Assembly: GCA_016213345.1 (NCBI GenBank)
Contig: JACRAO010000176.1
Coordinates: forward strand, 1-6,176
Length of the DNA: 6,176 bases
Source: Bdellovibrio sp.
GTDB taxonomy: Bacteria; Bdellovibrionota; UBA1018
Reading direction: 5' to 3'
The translations under genes and the position numbers were made by a program. Below, one piece after another: positions 1-6,176 of this stretch (position 1 is its first letter; each line of letters starts with the position of its first letter). The notes below the pieces were generated by a model that was not told the origin of the DNA, searched no databases, and saw only the letters and a program-made list of their open reading frames with translations.

Positions 1-2
1 AA

Positions 3-911
3 ATAAACACTAATATAAGCAAATCCGCAAACCACATACTTGGCACACTCTGGGCAAATGCCCCAATCGGGTGGTCTATGTTTACAATTGATACTGATAA
101 TCGTGATGTTCAATCATTTTGTAAAACCGAACCATGTCTAGGCGACATACTGCTCATTGATAAAAAAGCAACTTCAACAGAGTGGCCCAAGCGCTTTTTG
201 TTAGCAGAAGGCGCAAGATATGTCTATCACGGGAGTGGCTTAATTAGTAATGGCTCAACAGTCATAAAAGGTACTTATTTTGATGTCATTTCAGCGCTAG
301 TGCAGAAAACAGCACTCTACTTTCGAGATGGCAAATTACCTGACAATGAAATTCAAAAAAATAATTTCTTATCAAAAACAATTGATATTATTTTCAGCCC
401 TAAAGAGCAAGCTAATCTAATTGAAGATCTTAAAGAACTTTCAAAAATACAAAATGATGATGATGTAAAATTTTCTATCCATCAATTGCTAAACCAGGCA
501 CGAGGGTTAGAACCTAATTTACAAAATTTTCAACTAATACTTTTATTTTTAGAATCAGAAAAATTTTTTGTGCATAGAACTGCTTTTGATGTTTTAAGAG
601 AAAAATATACCACAAAAGAATTTACTGATTTTTATACTGATCTTGCTTCTCAAAATCTTAAACAAAATACAAAGAAATACGCACTAGAACTTTTGGGTAT
701 GACCAAAACTAAAAATGCCGAAAAAGCACTTTTAAGATTTTTAGAAATAGCAGAAAACGGGAACGAAGACATTTTACTTAGCACATTGATGGGCATTGCC
801 CATCTTGGAAATCTAATACATCAAAACACATCAGAAACGTTAATTAGAATATGCGAAACAACAAATTTTCAATCCATACAACAAGCCTGTAAGGATCTAA
901 TTGAAAAATAG
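3..911 (+). CDS. Hypothetical protein with C-terminal HEAT-like helical region, probably 5'-partial
   Basis: I do not recognise this protein. The first ATG in frame is at 78 (277 residues), but the frame has no stop back to base 3, and the 25 extra codons read like protein (…GTLWANAPIGWS before the Met). The only SD-like string before ATG 78 (GGTGG) sits just three bases from it, so the true start is probably left of the window. Counting from Met 78, residues 1-85 look mixed or beta-rich (…CLGDILLIDKK…, …RYVYHGSGLI…), and there are two close cysteines (15 and 20). Residues about 108-277 are almost all amphipathic helix, with HEAT-like pairs such as KKYALELLGM and ILLSTLMGIAHLGN; this suggests a binding scaffold. 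No signal peptide, membrane helix or catalytic motif is visible in the part present. It is probably co-transcribed with the small membrane protein 13 bases downstream. If ATG 78 is the real start, only the first 75 bases change. Confidence 0.7.
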   Translation: MNTNISKSANHILGTLWANAPIGWSMFTIDTDNRDVQSFCKTEPCLGDILLIDKKATSTEWPKRFLLAEGARYVYHGSGLISNGSTVIKGTYFDVISALVQKTALYFRDGKLPDNEIQKNNFLSKTIDIIFSPKEQANLIEDLKELSKIQNDDDVKFSIHQLLNQARGLEPNLQNFQLILLFLESEKFFVHRTAFDVLREKYTTKEFTDFYTDLASQNLKQNTKKYALELLGMTKTKNAEKALLRFLEIAENGNEDILLSTLMGIAHLGNLIHQNTSETLIRICETTNFQSIQQACKDLIEK

Positions 912-916
912 GGAGA
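911..916 (+). promoter_or_regulatory. Shine-Dalgarno for the small membrane protein gene
   Basis: GGGAGA lies eight bases before ATG 925 and shares its first G with the TAG stop of the preceding gene. It is the clearest ribosome-binding site in the window. It supports the start at 925 and a shared transcript with the upstream gene. Confidence 0.7.
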
Positions 917-924
917 AAAAATAA

Positions 925-1194
925 ATGAAAAAAGATAAATTATACATGTTAACTTATCTGGGATTAGGAGCGTTACATGCTTATTTAGCTCTTGAGCATA
1001 TTCCTGAGTTTTTTAGAGACACAAGCTTTACTCACTTTTGGAAAGGACTGGGGGCCTTAGCAGGGTCTTATTACTTCTTTTATTTTGCCCTTAAACAGCA
1101 CATTGATAATATTTTAATTCCAAAACTAAAAATAAAACTTACTACTTCTTCTGAAAGACAAAGGGATAAATCACTGTTGTCCCTCTCCCGCTAG
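925..1194 (+). CDS. Small hypothetical membrane protein with two predicted transmembrane helices
   Basis: An 89-residue protein of unknown family. Two hydrophobic stretches, at residues about 7-25 (…YLGLGALHAYLAL) and about 37-57 (…GLGALAGSYYFFYFAL), are joined by a short acidic/aromatic loop (EHIPEFFRDTSF). This predicts a helical hairpin in the inner membrane. The N-terminus begins MKKDK and the C-terminal tail after residue 60 is basic (IPKLKIKL…ERQRDK), so both ends probably face the cytoplasm by the positive-inside rule. There is no cleavable signal peptide or enzymatic motif. The start is fixed by a strong SD at 911-916. The last 53 bases are antisense to the end of gltG, and the final 17 residues (from TTSSERQ) are Ser/Arg/Lys-rich and look less protein-like than the rest. 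It may be a partner of the HEAT-like protein upstream, but that is inferred only from adjacency. Confidence 0.7.
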   Translation: MKKDKLYMLTYLGLGALHAYLALEHIPEFFRDTSFTHFWKGLGALAGSYYFFYFALKQHIDNILIPKLKIKLTTSSERQRDKSLLSLSR

Positions 1195-2857
1195 GCGCTT
1201 GAGGAAATTTCATAGCTTCGATTACGCCTAAAACACAGCCGTCTAAAGCAGAAGAACTAGTTTCTGATGTTTTTACATCAGCTCGAATTACATTGCCGCC
1301 GCCTGCAATATCCCAACGAAAAACCAGTCTGCCACCAAGCCTTGGGCTCACAACAAGTGCCCGCTCATAACAAGAGCGAATTTGCCCACGATAACTAAAA
1401 ATAACTCTCCTCACAGTCTCCCGATCAAGTCCACCACTTACCTGAAACACTCCCTCATCAATCTTGCCAAACTCTATGTCCTTGCCAAGTTCTCCACCGC
1501 CACTTCCGCTCCCACCTGGCCTACCAATTGCCCCAACACTTGAAGCAGAAAACTCACCCTTGCCCTTTAAAGTAGTCGCAGCTTGCATCAATCCTGCCCC
1601 ACCAGTCCCACCACCGCCACTCTTGGTACCACCTGATGACACGATACCAGAGGGAAAGTTCTTTAACACAATATTGCCTTGCTGCCCTGACACTGATTCT
1701 GTAACAATGCCTTGATTTAAAATCAAATCTGGTGAAACTCTAGATGGCGCTCCACCTGATTTCTTAAGCGCACCCAACACTCCAATTGCATTGAAATCTT
1801 TTACTTGTGCGGGAGCATTCAATCCAGCTCTAGTATTTCCTGCTGATGGCCTAAACTTTGATGCTCCTACATCTTTTACTTTGTCTTTTTTTTGAAAATT
1901 TGAAAAATTTTTTTTCTCCTTTATTTGATTGTCATTTTCAGAGATCTCCTTTGGCGGAGCCATAGGTGGGGCCAGGGGTGCAACAACCTTCTGAAGTTCA
2001 ACTGTAGCTACACGCAAAGCTGGTACTTCTTCAGTCTTTGGCCTCAAACTCTGAAGCCATACTAAAAATAACAATAAAACAAAAGCCAAAACACCACCTA
2101 TTGATAACTTCAACAGTAATGGGTCTTTAATTAATTTTCGTTCTATTTTAGGTACATTTATAGCATCAACCCATCTTAAATAAAAATCACGTCCTCTCCA
2201 TGAAACTTGAACAAGATCAATGTCGCTTAACTCAACTTCACTTTTATTAGTTAATTCTATGTACTCACCTTTTTTATAAATTTTTGCACCTCTTAATTCT
2301 TCTAACAAAATACGAACTGCATCTTTTTTGCCCATTGCAAGTGCGATTTTGAACTCTGGAAACTCATCTGTAATTTTTTTTGTTTTTTGGATTACTCTAG
2401 AACTTAGGTGCAATACTTCTTCGATAGATCCGGAATCTGTACGCACTTGTACGTATTCAACAAGTTTCTGTGCAAATGACGCTTTAGTGCTAGGTGTCTG
2501 ACCAACAAAAGAACGCTTGATCGCTCCACCCATATCAGAAACATCTTCGAGTTTGCTTTCAATCCAGCGAAATATAAATGACTGAAACGAAACTGGTTCT
2601 GAACCCATCAAAACACCTTCACCACTTACATCCTTAGATCGTGAGACATCAAAGATTGACCAGTTTTGTGTTGCAGGGTCTAAAGTTTTATCAAAACTAC
2701 CCTCTCCGATCCACTCGAATAGAAAGTGAAACGGCGCAATGCCTTGTGCTCTTAAAACCACATCACAAGTCGGGGATCTTCCAATAAAAAGAAGCGGTTT
2801 ATTTAGCTTCACTATAGCAAGCTCTAATCCACCGCGCGAAATCTCTAAAACGTTCAT
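1142..2857 (-). CDS. gltG: GltG/PglI-like gliding motility protein: FHA-like domain, one TM helix, AgmX/PglI C-terminal domain
   Basis: A 571-residue inner-membrane protein. I start it at ATG 2857, which overlaps the upstream stop as ATGA; a TTG at 2905 would add 16 residues but overlaps the upstream gene by 52 bases. Residues 5-105 form an FHA-like domain (GRSPTCDVVL at 26-35, then APFHF around 44). Residues about 115-245 are a second cytoplasmic segment. One TM helix spans about 247-268 (GVLAFVLLLFLVWL). A Pro-rich stretch (LAPPMAPP, 295-302) is followed by a charged Lys-rich linker and a Gly-rich region (about 409-458). Residues 470-571 are a TonB-C-like AgmX/PglI domain: RGQIRSCYERAL, GGRLVFRWDI, a second Cys at 541, then AMKFPQAPSG and a terminal YPFVF. 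In Myxococcus, GltG (PglI) is a periplasm-spanning part of the gliding machine thought to be driven by the AglRQS motor. Other FHA/TonB-C fusions with different roles are the main alternative. Confidence 0.8.
   Translation of the reverse strand: MNVLEISRGGLELAIVKLNKPLLFIGRSPTCDVVLRAQGIAPFHFLFEWIGEGSFDKTLDPATQNWSIFDVSRSKDVSGEGVLMGSEPVSFQSFIFRWIESKLEDVSDMGGAIKRSFVGQTPSTKASFAQKLVEYVQVRTDSGSIEEVLHLSSRVIQKTKKITDEFPEFKIALAMGKKDAVRILLEELRGAKIYKKGEYIELTNKSEVELSDIDLVQVSWRGRDFYLRWVDAINVPKIERKLIKDPLLLKLSIGGVLAFVLLLFLVWLQSLRPKTEEVPALRVATVELQKVVAPLAPPMAPPKEISENDNQIKEKKNFSNFQKKDKVKDVGASKFRPSAGNTRAGLNAPAQVKDFNAIGVLGALKKSGGAPSRVSPDLILNQGIVTESVSGQQGNIVLKNFPSGIVSSGGTKSGGGGTGGAGLMQAATTLKGKGEFSASSVGAIGRPGGSGSGGGELGKDIEFGKIDEGVFQVSGGLDRETVRRVIFSYRGQIRSCYERALVVSPRLGGRLVFRWDIAGGGNVIRADVKTSETSSSALDGCVLGVIEAMKFPQAPSGRGTTVIYPFVFQKK
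1886..1915 (-). repeat. Two A8 homopolymer tracts (mRNA sense) in the linker of gltG
   Basis: The plus strand carries T8 at 1886-1893 and T8 at 1908-1915, read as A8 in the gltG message. They encode the Lys-rich linker (EKKNFSNFQKKDK) between the Pro-rich segment and the Gly-rich region. The upstream tract directly follows an AGGAG and contains an in-frame A-AAA-AAT heptamer. A one-base change in either direction leads to a stop within about 20 codons, which would remove the C-terminal domain. Whether slippage occurs is unknown. Confidence 0.6.
2854..2857 (-). other. ATGA stop/start overlap between the gltF-like gene and gltG
   Basis: The TGA of the 100-residue protein (2856-2854) overlaps the ATG at 2857-2855. 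It is the same four-base arrangement as the junction upstream and implies translational coupling. It is the main reason to prefer this start for gltG over TTG 2905. An AGAAG about seven bases before the ATG could act as a weak SD. Confidence 0.75.
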
Positions 2858-3156
2858 TTTTTTACTTCTGGAGCCTTTCTTAACTCTAAATACGATGGCC
2901 GCCAATTTTTTTCCAGATTATGAAAATCCTTAAAATCTTTTCGCATAAAAATAATTGACTCCAATGTTTGATTTTGCTTGCTAAGTTGTAAAAAAATATC
3001 TGGCTTTTGTCTTTCACCTTGTATTACATCTGCTTCGAAATCCAAGACTGAACCCTGTTGTTTAGATGCTTGCATTTTTTCATCAGAATATACCTGAAAA
3101 ATAAAAAAACAATTTAAAATAATAAAACTAAAAAAAATACTTCGTCGAGTAGTCAT
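2854..3156 (-). CDS. gltF: Small exported protein, GltF/CglF-like gliding motility component (tentative)
   Basis: A 100-residue protein with a signal peptide: MTTRR, then a hydrophobic core (IFFSFIILNCFFIF), with likely cleavage after …VYS before DEKMQ. This leaves a periplasmic or envelope protein of about 76 residues. There is no lipobox at the cleavage point; the Cys inside the hydrophobic core is not in a convincing lipobox context. The mature part holds LDFEADVIQGERQKPD, followed by LQLSKQNQTLESIIFMRKDFKDF. This resembles my recollection of the small CglF/GltF proteins of myxobacterial gliding clusters, but I cannot verify it by alignment. The strongest argument is position: it lies between a TPR protein and the gltG-like gene, as gltF does in Myxococcus. 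The start (ATG 3156) overlaps the upstream stop as ATGA. A purine-rich GGAAGGGG lies about 14 bases upstream, too far for a normal SD, so coupling probably drives its translation. Confidence 0.65.
   Translation of the reverse strand: MTTRRSIFFSFIILNCFFIFQVYSDEKMQASKQQGSVLDFEADVIQGERQKPDIFLQLSKQNQTLESIIFMRKDFKDFHNLEKNWRPSYLELRKAPEVKK
3153..3156 (-). other. ATGA stop/start overlap between the TPR gene and the gltF-like gene
   Basis: The TGA that ends the large TPR protein (3155-3153) overlaps the ATG of the next gene (3156-3154). This supports one transcript, coupled translation and matched production of the two exported proteins. Confidence 0.8.
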
Positions 3157-6100
3157 TGTTTATTAGCAAGCCCCTTCCATGTTTCTATGACACTTTCTTT
3201 TTCATACGCAATAAGCTCTTCATACAAATATCTACGCATCACAGAAGTTTTTACACTTGAGAGCAAAATCCCGGTTCTAATAAGATAATAATCATTGTCA
3301 TTTTCGATATGCTCTTTCTTGAGGAAATCAGTTAATATTAGCGCCTGTAAAAATTGTTTATTTTTAATTAACAAGTAAATCACACTTGTCTCAGCATGAA
3401 GTTTTTTAAACGGCCAAGGCCATCTCTCAAGATCAGGTTCATTTATAGTTCTAAGATTTTCTTTTTGCTTTTCATTTTGGATAGCTTGATATACTTGTGT
3501 ATTTAGTTTTTTAACCTCTTCCGCCTGATCTAGAAATTCTTTTGATACTTGCAGGAGTTCATCTTTATATTTTGGTATTTGTTCTGTAGCAAGCCCACGC
3601 GGTAGGGGAGCATTTTGAATAGCCAAAGCCGTGTTTTGCTCTAATTTTTGACTAGCACTTATGACTCTATATTTTACTTCTAGAGTTTTATCTTTTAGTT
3701 CGTCACCAAGCACTTGACGCAATGACCTCGTTTGCTCAACTAATACCTGCAATACTTTTTCATACTGCCCAGAGCCTTTGTGTGCATTTGGAAATACAAT
3801 ATTTTCTATTCGTTTCTCATATACTGTTTTAGGATATACTTTCATCGATAACGGCAAAGCTTGCGCCACTAAAATGCCTTCACCCGAAGACGGAGTAAAA
3901 TCCCACATGTTTTTATCCATTCTCAAAGCTAGCAGAGCTATTGTGTTTTCAGATGTATTTTTTGGTTGTTTCATGTGAAAATATTCTAAAACTTTTTTTG
4001 GATCATAAAATGATAACAAGCTCAAAATATATTCTCTATTTTCTTGTGGGATCTGAGACAAAATCTCTAAATTAACACTTCGTCTATAACTAAGCTCTGA
4101 AAGCAAATAATAACCTCCATAATCTACTAACAAAGCAGGAAGTTCTTTTCTGAAATTTTTTATTTGGGATATGAGTTCATATACTGATTTGAAGTCACCT
4201 TGTTTCAAGCCATGTACACAATAATTCTGTACATAAAACTTATAATCACCAAAATATCTCTCATTTGGAGCAGTAGTTAGTAACTCTTGACTAACCAAAT
4301 CCCAAGCTTTTGTTTCATGATAATAAGAAAGTTTATCTAATTTTACGATTTTTATTTTTGCCGGGTCATTCTGAAATGTTAAAAATATCTGTATCCATTT
4401 TGAATATGCCTGCGTATTGCGTTTTTCTTTTTCTAACTCTGCTTGCTTAAGAGCGCTCTCGCGATAAAGTGCTAAAATTTTTTCATCTCGAATATTCCGT
4501 AAGTCTTTTATTCTATTATCACTTAATACTTTAATATATTGTTTTAGCGAAAACACTGAAAACAAAATAGGATACAGCACCTCAAAAGTTGGTTCTTTAG
4601 AATATATTTTTTCAAACACAGGCAATGCTAAAGAATAATGTTTATTATCTAAATATATCGAAGCTAATCTTTTTGAAATTTTCATCCAGAACTTATGTTC
4701 TATATAATTCTTATGAAATAACTCCAAGTTTGCAACAAATGACTTAAAATAAGTAAAATTATCTTTTGCATAAAGTTTTTCATAAGCTGCAATTTTCTCT
4801 AACAATAGTTCCGTTCTAAACTCTGGAGGCATTGATGATTCTTCTAATGCTTTATCGGCAACTAGTATTGTTGACTCATAATCCTCTAAATCCATACAAA
4901 CCTCTAACCAAAGCTGATAAACTGTTTTTTTAAGAGGTGATTTAGGAAAATATACGATAAAAAACGAAAACATATCCTTTAGGTTATCGCCTAAATTGGC
5001 CTTAGAAATATTTTCAGGAGCTTTCACTCTCCCAGAAAATGTATCTATAAAACTTTTCATGAGATTTTGCATAGCCAGTTCTAAGTCTGCCTTAATGTCA
5101 TTAAATTTGTCGGTTTTAGCTGTAATTTTGTTTTCATCTAACAAAGATATTATCTGTAAAAATAAATTATAGGTTTCCTGAGAGGCATAAGCGCGCCTTA
5201 AACTATGTATGGCTTGAGTTAAGTATTTTATTTTTTCACCTATATCTTGTTCTAAATCTAAAAGCCTTTTTAAAACCATAGAGTTAGGCACCAATAAACC
5301 CTCGAGTTTTCTTTGAAAATAAACTTGCCTTAAAAACTCATAAGTCATTTGTGCTTCACCGAAGTTTTCATCTGCAAAATCTATAATTTCTTTTTCTATT
5401 TTATTTTTTGTGACAATAAATGCCAAATCCCTGACAGCATCTTTAGCCAAATCACTGCCAGGTTGGTTATGTGTGACTTCTAAAAACAAATCTTTTGCTG
5501 TATTAGTATCTCCTAACGAAGCATAAGCCCAAGCTATTTTATATAGCCCTATTTGCCTTAATGCGGGTTCGGCGTCATTTAGATATTTTTTATAAAGAGA
5601 AATACTTTCTTTATAACGGTCCTTTTCAAAATATTCTTCCGCTAAAAAAAATCCCATCCAAGGTGCAAAAGGAGAATGCGAATCGATTTCTAAAGCTTTC
5701 GAAAAGTAACGAGATGCTTCGTCATACTGATCTAAATAAACACTGCTAAGACCTGCCAAGTAATAAGATTTTGACTTAAATTGTGGATCACCACTCAACA
5801 AACCAAGAGCGTCCTTTTTAGCCTCTGTAAGATAACGTTCTATATCACCTTTTTTAGATTTCTTATTTTCTAATATAAGCACTTGTCCAAGTGTAATTTC
5901 AGCTTTTACACGCATCTGTACGTATTGATTTCTTAACACGCCAGGCTTGGTCCTGTTAATAATTACTGTGTAACTGTCAACAACTTTTATTAGTTCTTCA
6001 ACATTTTGTTGTTTAGCTGATTTTTCATTTTTTCCTGAAAAATGCTTTAAAATATCCATTTTAGAATTTTTATGGTCACTTTTAACATTTTCATCAGACT

Positions 6101-6176
6101 CTGTATTTATTTCTTGAGTAATAAAAACTCTACTATCTAATTTCTCAGCATAAACGTTGACATGAAATAGTATTGT
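3153..6176 (-). CDS. Large exported TPR-repeat protein, GltD/GltE-like, 5'-partial
   Basis: 1007 residues are visible and the frame runs off the right edge, so the gene is 5'-truncated. The first in-frame ATG (6059) is not the likely start. The 39 codons before it are open and begin TILFHVNVYA-EKLDS, which looks like the end of a signal peptide with an AxA-type site (VYA), so the start should lie a little way outside. Numbering from the edge, clear TPR units occur at about 135-168 (YYLAGLSSVYLDQYDEASRYF), 170-203 (FLAEEYFEKDRYKESISLY) and 207-240 (KIAWAYASLGDTNTAKDLF). The rest is almost wholly helical, with weaker repeats (for example HYSLALPVFEKIYSKEP). A charged, coiled-coil-prone stretch (about 868-914) and a WPWPF motif near 919 precede the helical C-terminus. 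It is probably a periplasmic or outer-membrane-associated scaffold. Gene order suggests GltE (AglT) or GltD (AgmU) of the gliding machine; its length is nearer GltD, its position nearer GltE, so no symbol is given. Confidence 0.8.
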   Translation of the reverse strand, partial: TILFHVNVYAEKLDSRVFITQEINTESDENVKSDHKNSKMDILKHFSGKNEKSAKQQNVEELIKVVDSYTVIINRTKPGVLRNQYVQMRVKAEITLGQVLILENKKSKKGDIERYLTEAKKDALGLLSGDPQFKSKSYYLAGLSSVYLDQYDEASRYFSKALEIDSHSPFAPWMGFFLAEEYFEKDRYKESISLYKKYLNDAEPALRQIGLYKIAWAYASLGDTNTAKDLFLEVTHNQPGSDLAKDAVRDLAFIVTKNKIEKEIIDFADENFGEAQMTYEFLRQVYFQRKLEGLLVPNSMVLKRLLDLEQDIGEKIKYLTQAIHSLRRAYASQETYNLFLQIISLLDENKITAKTDKFNDIKADLELAMQNLMKSFIDTFSGRVKAPENISKANLGDNLKDMFSFFIVYFPKSPLKKTVYQLWLEVCMDLEDYESTILVADKALEESSMPPEFRTELLLEKIAAYEKLYAKDNFTYFKSFVANLELFHKNYIEHKFWMKISKRLASIYLDNKHYSLALPVFEKIYSKEPTFEVLYPILFSVFSLKQYIKVLSDNRIKDLRNIRDEKILALYRESALKQAELEKEKRNTQAYSKWIQIFLTFQNDPAKIKIVKLDKLSYYHETKAWDLVSQELLTTAPNERYFGDYKFYVQNYCVHGLKQGDFKSVYELISQIKNFRKELPALLVDYGGYYLLSELSYRRSVNLEILSQIPQENREYILSLLSFYDPKKVLEYFHMKQPKNTSENTIALLALRMDKNMWDFTPSSGEGILVAQALPLSMKVYPKTVYEKRIENIVFPNAHKGSGQYEKVLQVLVEQTRSLRQVLGDELKDKTLEVKYRVISASQKLEQNTALAIQNAPLPRGLATEQIPKYKDELLQVSKEFLDQAEEVKKLNTQVYQAIQNEKQKENLRTINEPDLERWPWPFKKLHAETSVIYLLIKNKQFLQALILTDFLKKEHIENDNDYYLIRTGILLSSVKTSVMRRYLYEELIAYEKESVIETWKGLANKQ

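Noticed and set aside
788..804. Perfect 7-bp inverted repeat GATGGGC-ATT-GCCCATC
   Set aside because: It is in the middle of the HEAT-like gene (encoding MGIAH), has no T-run, and lies more than 100 bases before the stop; a chance hairpin is the simplest reading.
1105..1141. T-rich stretch (minus strand) directly after the gltG stop, considered as a terminator
   Set aside because: There is no GC-rich hairpin before the T-rich run, and the stretch is coding on the plus strand.
1264..1281. Perfect 7-bp inverted repeat with a TTTT loop (CTGATGT / ACATCAG), 70 bases past the small membrane protein gene
   Set aside because: It lies inside the conserved gltG C-terminal domain coding sequence, is only moderately GC-paired, and has no T-tract after it on either strand. 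I do not call it a terminator.
1464..1715. Plus-strand open frame of 83 codons, very Pro-rich
   Set aside because: It is the antisense shadow of the Gly-rich linker of gltG (Gly codons read as Pro on the other strand) and has no SD.
2739..2933. Plus-strand open frame of 64 codons
   Set aside because: It is antisense to the FHA-like region of gltG and the end of the gltF-like gene, with no family resemblance or SD.
3778..3978. Plus-strand open frame of 66 codons
   Set aside because: It is antisense to the TPR protein and its amino-acid make-up is not protein-like.
5561..5749. Plus-strand open frame of 62 codons
   Set aside because: It is antisense to the well-supported TPR repeats of the large exported protein.

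Overview
The window is AT-rich bacterial DNA, densely coding, with no RNA genes, insertion sequences, CRISPR arrays or intergenic stretches over 300 bases. It holds five genes in two converging blocks. Both blocks run off the window, so no promoter is visible for either. The low GC content together with a gliding-motility-type gene set points to a predatory or gliding 'deltaproteobacterial' lineage. Bdellovibrionota-like is my best guess, but this is inference and not a demonstrated placement.

Left block (plus strand, about 1-1194). The first gene encodes a protein I do not recognise. Its N-terminal half is mixed or beta-rich and its C-terminal half is an alpha-helical HEAT-like region. Its frame stays open to the left edge, so it is probably 5'-truncated. 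Thirteen bases later, behind a good Shine-Dalgarno sequence, comes a small protein with two membrane segments. Its last 53 bases overlap the end of the opposing gene.

Right block (minus strand, about 6176 down to 1142). Three genes are joined by two identical ATGA stop/start overlaps. The first is a large exported protein rich in helical/TPR repeats, whose N-terminus lies beyond the right edge. The second is an exported protein of 100 residues. The third is a bitopic protein with an FHA-like domain, one membrane helix, a Pro-rich then Gly-rich periplasmic linker, and an AgmX/PglI-type (TonB-C-like) C-terminal domain. This order and these architectures match the gltD/E-gltF-gltG segment of the Myxococcus xanthus gliding (Glt/Agl) cluster. 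The likely product is part of a trans-envelope machine. In Myxococcus that machine is driven by a TolQR/ExbBD-like proton-motive motor (AglRQS), which is not in this window. The gltG architecture supports the assignment well; the gltF and TPR assignments rest partly on gene order.

The points most worth checking are the corrected gltG start (2857), the open 5' ends of both outer genes, the 53-base convergent gene overlap, paired A8 tracts in the middle of gltG, and a divergent FHA domain.
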